A program made the translations under genes and the position numbers. The notes beneath the pieces are model-generated. The model made no database searches and was not told where the DNA came from. It saw only the letters and a program-made list of their open reading frames with translations. From assembly GCF_009671205.1 (NCBI RefSeq), contig NZ_CP045309.1, forward strand, positions 1 through 64,000: DNA of 64,000 bases, written 5' to 3'. Each line of letters starts with the position of its first letter. Position 1 is the stretch's first letter. The stretch comes from Micromonospora terminaliae. Its GTDB lineage: Bacteria; Actinomycetota; Actinomycetes; Mycobacteriales; Micromonosporaceae. Positions 61,404 to 64,000 of the stretch are shown here, piece after piece.

Positions 61404-62705
61404 TCAGGGGGTCGGCTCGACGCTCGGCTCGTCGGCGGCCGGGCTGGTGTCGTCGCCCGGCTCGGCCGGCGGCTCGTACGGCAGGGCGCTGCCCTTGACG
61501 TACTCGTCCCAGCTCATGTTCCAGTCGGTCCAGCCGTTGCCGTTCTGGAGCTTGCGCTCGGTGCCCTTCACCGTGATGGGGTCGCCCATGCGGGTGTTGG
61601 CGAAGAGCCAGTTGCCGTCCTTCATCGAGACGTTGACGCACCCGTGCGACACGTTCGTCCTGCCCTGCACGCCCTCCGACCAGGGCGCGGCGTGGATGAA
61701 CTCGCCACCCCAGGTGAGCCGCTGGGCGTAGTCGATCTCGGTGCGGTAGCCCTCCTCCGGGCCCAGCTCCTCCATGGTGTCGAAGACCGTGTGGCGGAGC
61801 TTCTCGATCACGACCATGGTGCCGCTGGACGACGGGGTGCTCTTCTTGCCGAGGCTCACCAGGATCGTCTTGATCACCTTGCCGTCCTTGGTGACCGTCA
61901 TCCGCTTGGTGCGGTTATCCACGGTCATCACGAACGACGGACCGACCTTGACGTCGACACTGAGGTCGGAGCGGCCGTACCAGCCGCCGCCGAGCGGCAG
62001 CCCGCCCGCCTGCACCTTGTAGCTCACGGTGCTGTTGGCCTTCCAGAACGACTTCGGCCGGTAGTGCACCTCGGTGGGGCTCACCCAGTGCCAGATGCCC
62101 TCCTGGGCGGGCTTGGCGGTGACCGTCATCCGGCGCTGCAGGTCGTCGCGGTAGTCCTCCGGGATGGCCCGGCCGAACTTCACGATCAGCGGCATGCCCA
62201 CGCCGACGACCTGGTTGTCGCCGAGGAAGCTGGTGACCCGGATCTGCTTGCCCGGCTTCGCCATGGTGGTGAAGGTGCTGGTCGCGGTGGCCGGCTTGCC
62301 GTCGTCGCCGGTCGCGGTCACCGTGGCCGTGTACGTCTCGCCGTAGTTCAGCGCGCCGTCCGGCAGCCAGCTCTTCCCGTCCCTCGCGAGCTCGCCCTCG
62401 ACGACCTTGCCGGCGGAGTCCTTCAACTCGACGGTGGTCTCCTGCGCGTCCTTCGTGGTGAAGGTGAGCGCCGTGGAGGCCGGGACGTCCTTGGCGTCGG
62501 CCGCGGGCTCGGTGATGGTCGCCGCCGCCTTCGGGCCGCTCTCGCCACCGCCCTGCCAGCTCGACCCCTTGTCGTCCCCGCCCTTGTCGCTGGTGCACCC
62601 GGTCAGGGCCATGGCGGCGGCGAGCACCGCGGCCGCGAACACGCGGCGTCGCCCGCCGCGCCGGGGGGTGCCGCCCCGGATCAGCTCGTCCTGGCTAGCT
62701 CGCAT
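61404..62705 (-). CDS. Lipoprotein L,D-transpeptidase with Ig-like domains
   Basis: A 433-aa cell-wall cross-linking enzyme. The N-terminal signal ends in the lipobox MALTGC (Cys about residue 37), so it is lipid-anchored. Two Ig-like domains (about 60-250) carry YTATVTATGDDGKPA and HWVSPTEVHYRP. The YkuD catalytic domain (about 260-400) has IHAAPWSEG and NVSHGCVNVS, with the active-site Cys. The C-terminus is Pro/Glu-rich. It makes 3-3 peptidoglycan links resistant to most penicillins. A related gene lies upstream at 62918, so this is a tandem pair. Confidence 0.95.
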   Translation of the reverse strand: MRASQDELIRGGTPRRGGRRRVFAAAVLAAAMALTGCTSDKGGDDKGSSWQGGGESGPKAAATITEPAADAKDVPASTALTFTTKDAQETTVELKDSAGKVVEGELARDGKSWLPDGALNYGETYTATVTATGDDGKPATATSTFTTMAKPGKQIRVTSFLGDNQVVGVGMPLIVKFGRAIPEDYRDDLQRRMTVTAKPAQEGIWHWVSPTEVHYRPKSFWKANSTVSYKVQAGGLPLGGGWYGRSDLSVDVKVGPSFVMTVDNRTKRMTVTKDGKVIKTILVSLGKKSTPSSSGTMVVIEKLRHTVFDTMEELGPEEGYRTEIDYAQRLTWGGEFIHAAPWSEGVQGRTNVSHGCVNVSMKDGNWLFANTRMGDPITVKGTERKLQNGNGWTDWNMSWDEYVKGSALPYEPPAEPGDDTSPAADEPSVEPTP

Positions 62706-62864
62706 GTTTCCCTCACAAGTCGTGATCCCGGCCCATCGTCCCTATAGACGCACCGGAACGGTTACCCGTTGCCGGACGTGAACCGAAACACCCCGCCCGC
62801 GATGTAACGATTCTGATATCGTGCGGCGCTTTGCCGGGTGGAGTGGTCTCTCCGCCACCCGACG

Positions 62865-62911
62865 GTACGTGGGCGGACGACCGCCATCGGCGCCGCGCCC
62901 GCCCACGTTAC
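62865..62911 (-). terminator. Terminator between the L,D-transpeptidase genes
   Basis: The inverted repeat ACGTGGGCGG (62867-62876) / CCGCCCACGT (62899-62908) is 10 bp perfect. It lies just beyond the stop codon (62918) of the second L,D-transpeptidase and would end its minus-strand transcript. A second small inverted repeat, GGGTGG/CCACCC, is nearby (62836-62860). Confidence 0.6.
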
Positions 62912-62917
62912 GCCGGT

Positions 62918-64000
62918 TCAGAAGGGCGATCCCTGACCGCCCTCCGGCACCGGCACGGCGCTGCCCGCGACGAACTGCGACCAGCTCATGCTCCAGGCCG
63001 TCCAGCCGTTGCCCGGCTCCAGCCGCCGCTCGGTGCCCTTCACCGTGATCGGGTCGCCGACCAGCGTCTTGCCGAAGAGCCACCGGCCGTTCGCCATCGA
63101 GACGTTGACGCAGCCGTGCGAGACGTTCACCCTGCCCTGCTTGCCCTCCGACCACGGCGCCGCGTGGATGTACTCCCCGCCCCAGGTGAGTCGCTGGGCG
63201 AAGTCGATCTCCGTGACGTACTGGTTGCGGGGGTCCGGCTCGTCCCGGGTGTCGAAGACCGTGGACTCCTTCTTCTCCATCACCACCATGGTGCCGCTGG
63301 ACGAGGGGGTGCTCTTCTTGCCCAGGCTCACCGGGATGGTGCGGACCACCGAACCGTTCTCGTAGACGGTCATCTGCTTGGTCGCGTTGTCGACCTTCAT
63401 CTCGAACGCGCGGCCGATCTTGGCGGTGGCGCTGCGGTCGACGTTGCCGTAGCGGCCGTTGCTCAGCGGGATCCCGGCAAGCGCCAGCCGGACGGTGATG
63501 GTGGTGCCCGGCTTCCAGTACTCCGGGGCCCGGTAGTACGCCTGGGTGCCGTTGTAGAGCCAGTGCCAGGCGCCCGGCTGCGGCGGGTCGGTCTGCACGA
63601 ACATCCGCTTCTGCACCGCGGCGCGGTCCTTCTTCGGGATGCCCGGCGAGAACTCGGCGACCACCGGCATGCCCACCCCGTACGTCTTGCCGCTGAACAT
63701 GTAGAGCCCCGAGCCGATCATCGACTTCGGCTTGGCCATCGTGGTGAAGCTGCTGGTGCCCTGCCGGGCCTGGCCGTCGCTGCCGGTCCCGGTCACCGTG
63801 GCGGTGTACCGGGTCCCGTACTTCAACGGAGCCGACGGCACCCAGGACGAGCCGTCCCGGCGCAGCCGCCCGGCGACGGTGGCGCCGTCGGCGGCGGTGA
63901 GGACGACCTTCGACACCTTCCCGCCGCCCGGGATCTTCGCGCTGATCTCGGTGCTGACCGGGCGCTTCTCTGCCCCGTCGGCCGGGCTCACCGACAGCGT
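62918..64000 (-). CDS. L,D-transpeptidase paralogue, N-terminus outside the window
   Basis: Visible for about 360 residues; the frame is open to the window edge, so the true start (probably with a signal peptide) lies beyond 64000. It has the same architecture as its neighbour: Ig-like part (TRYTATVTGTGSDGQA, HWLYNGTQAYYRAPEYWKP) and YkuD domain (IHAAPWSEG, NVSHGCVNVS with the catalytic Cys). It ends PVPEGGQGSPF, without the acidic tail of the other copy. A GTG at 63991 is in frame but cuts the first Ig domain. The two genes look like an old tandem duplication. Confidence 0.93.
   Translation of the reverse strand, partial: TLSVSPADGAEKRPVSTEISAKIPGGGKVSKVVLTAADGATVAGRLRRDGSSWVPSAPLKYGTRYTATVTGTGSDGQARQGTSSFTTMAKPKSMIGSGLYMFSGKTYGVGMPVVAEFSPGIPKKDRAAVQKRMFVQTDPPQPGAWHWLYNGTQAYYRAPEYWKPGTTITVRLALAGIPLSNGRYGNVDRSATAKIGRAFEMKVDNATKQMTVYENGSVVRTIPVSLGKKSTPSSSGTMVVMEKKESTVFDTRDEPDPRNQYVTEIDFAQRLTWGGEYIHAAPWSEGKQGRVNVSHGCVNVSMANGRWLFGKTLVGDPITVKGTERRLEPGNGWTAWSMSWSQFVAGSAVPVPEGGQGSPF

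Overview
The window is GC-rich, densely coded actinobacterial chromosome. Frequent GTG starts, overlapping stop/start codons, a ClpS–DUF2017 pair, a Mec/CysO/CysM cysteine module, oligoribonuclease, LytR-CpsA-Psr and L,D-transpeptidase genes, and cellulolytic enzymes fit a soil actinomycete. The gene content and codon style suggest Micromonosporaceae (Micromonospora-like); this is inference from gene repertoire, not a measured identity. No insertion sequence, prophage or CRISPR array was seen.

Layout. 1-3.3 kb: tail of an aldo/keto reductase, a small unknown protein, a secreted GH12 cellulase with a CebR-type operator, and a flavin monooxygenase. 3.4-8.7 kb: cytochrome c oxidase subunit I (ctaD), an MFS transporter, and the NAD-salvage pair pncB-pncA. 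8.7-13.1 kb: a large ATPase-LuxR (LAL) regulator divergent from an unusual P-loop-like protein, with a perfect palindrome between them. 13.2-24.2 kb: a mycobacteria-like housekeeping string (clpS, DUF2017, mec, cysO, cysM, Rv1339-type hydrolase, rph, rdgB), interrupted by a three-gene secreted block (M36 fungalysin, LVIVD-repeat protein, DUF305). 24.2-33.4 kb: a DUF6891 protein and a complete six-gene histidine-utilisation operon (hutR-like RpiR, hutU, M20 amidohydrolase, hutF, hutI, hutH). 33.6-46.1 kb: a cell-surface polysaccharide locus: membrane protein with a kinase-like N-lobe, three GT4 glycosyltransferases, Wzy-like and Wzx-like membrane proteins, a Tat-exported beta-helix protein, a polyprenyl glycosylphosphotransferase, an LCP ligase and a methyltransferase. 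46.2-49.5 kb: a bacterial expansin, a repeat-rich gap, GNAT, tRNA-Leu, HNH nuclease and Bcp peroxiredoxin. 49.6-52.4 kb: an ECF-type nickel/cobalt transporter (M-N-Q-O) under an apparent Nur box. 52.4-57.9 kb: an ECF sigma operon (sigma, MauE, DsbA, membrane protein) divergent from copper genes (CopC-CopD fusion, YcnI). 58.1-64 kb: a membrane protein, a GT87 mannosyltransferase, orn, tRNA-His and two L,D-transpeptidases.

How it works together. Plant-wall attack is represented by a GH12 cellulase and an expansin. Nutrient scavenging is represented by cellulose-derived sugar control, histidine degradation and nickel uptake. Metal and redox handling comes from the copper/DsbA cluster, and envelope construction from the polysaccharide locus, LCP protein and L,D-transpeptidases. 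A recurring signature is a -10-like hexamer 6-8 nt upstream of the start codon, which suggests many leaderless transcripts. The most unusual items are a CysO whose C-terminal diglycine is buried under a 30-residue Ala-rich tail, the truncated kinase-lobe membrane protein heading the polysaccharide genes, the degenerate P-loop protein opposite the LAL regulator, and the anti-sigma-less ECF/DsbA operon.
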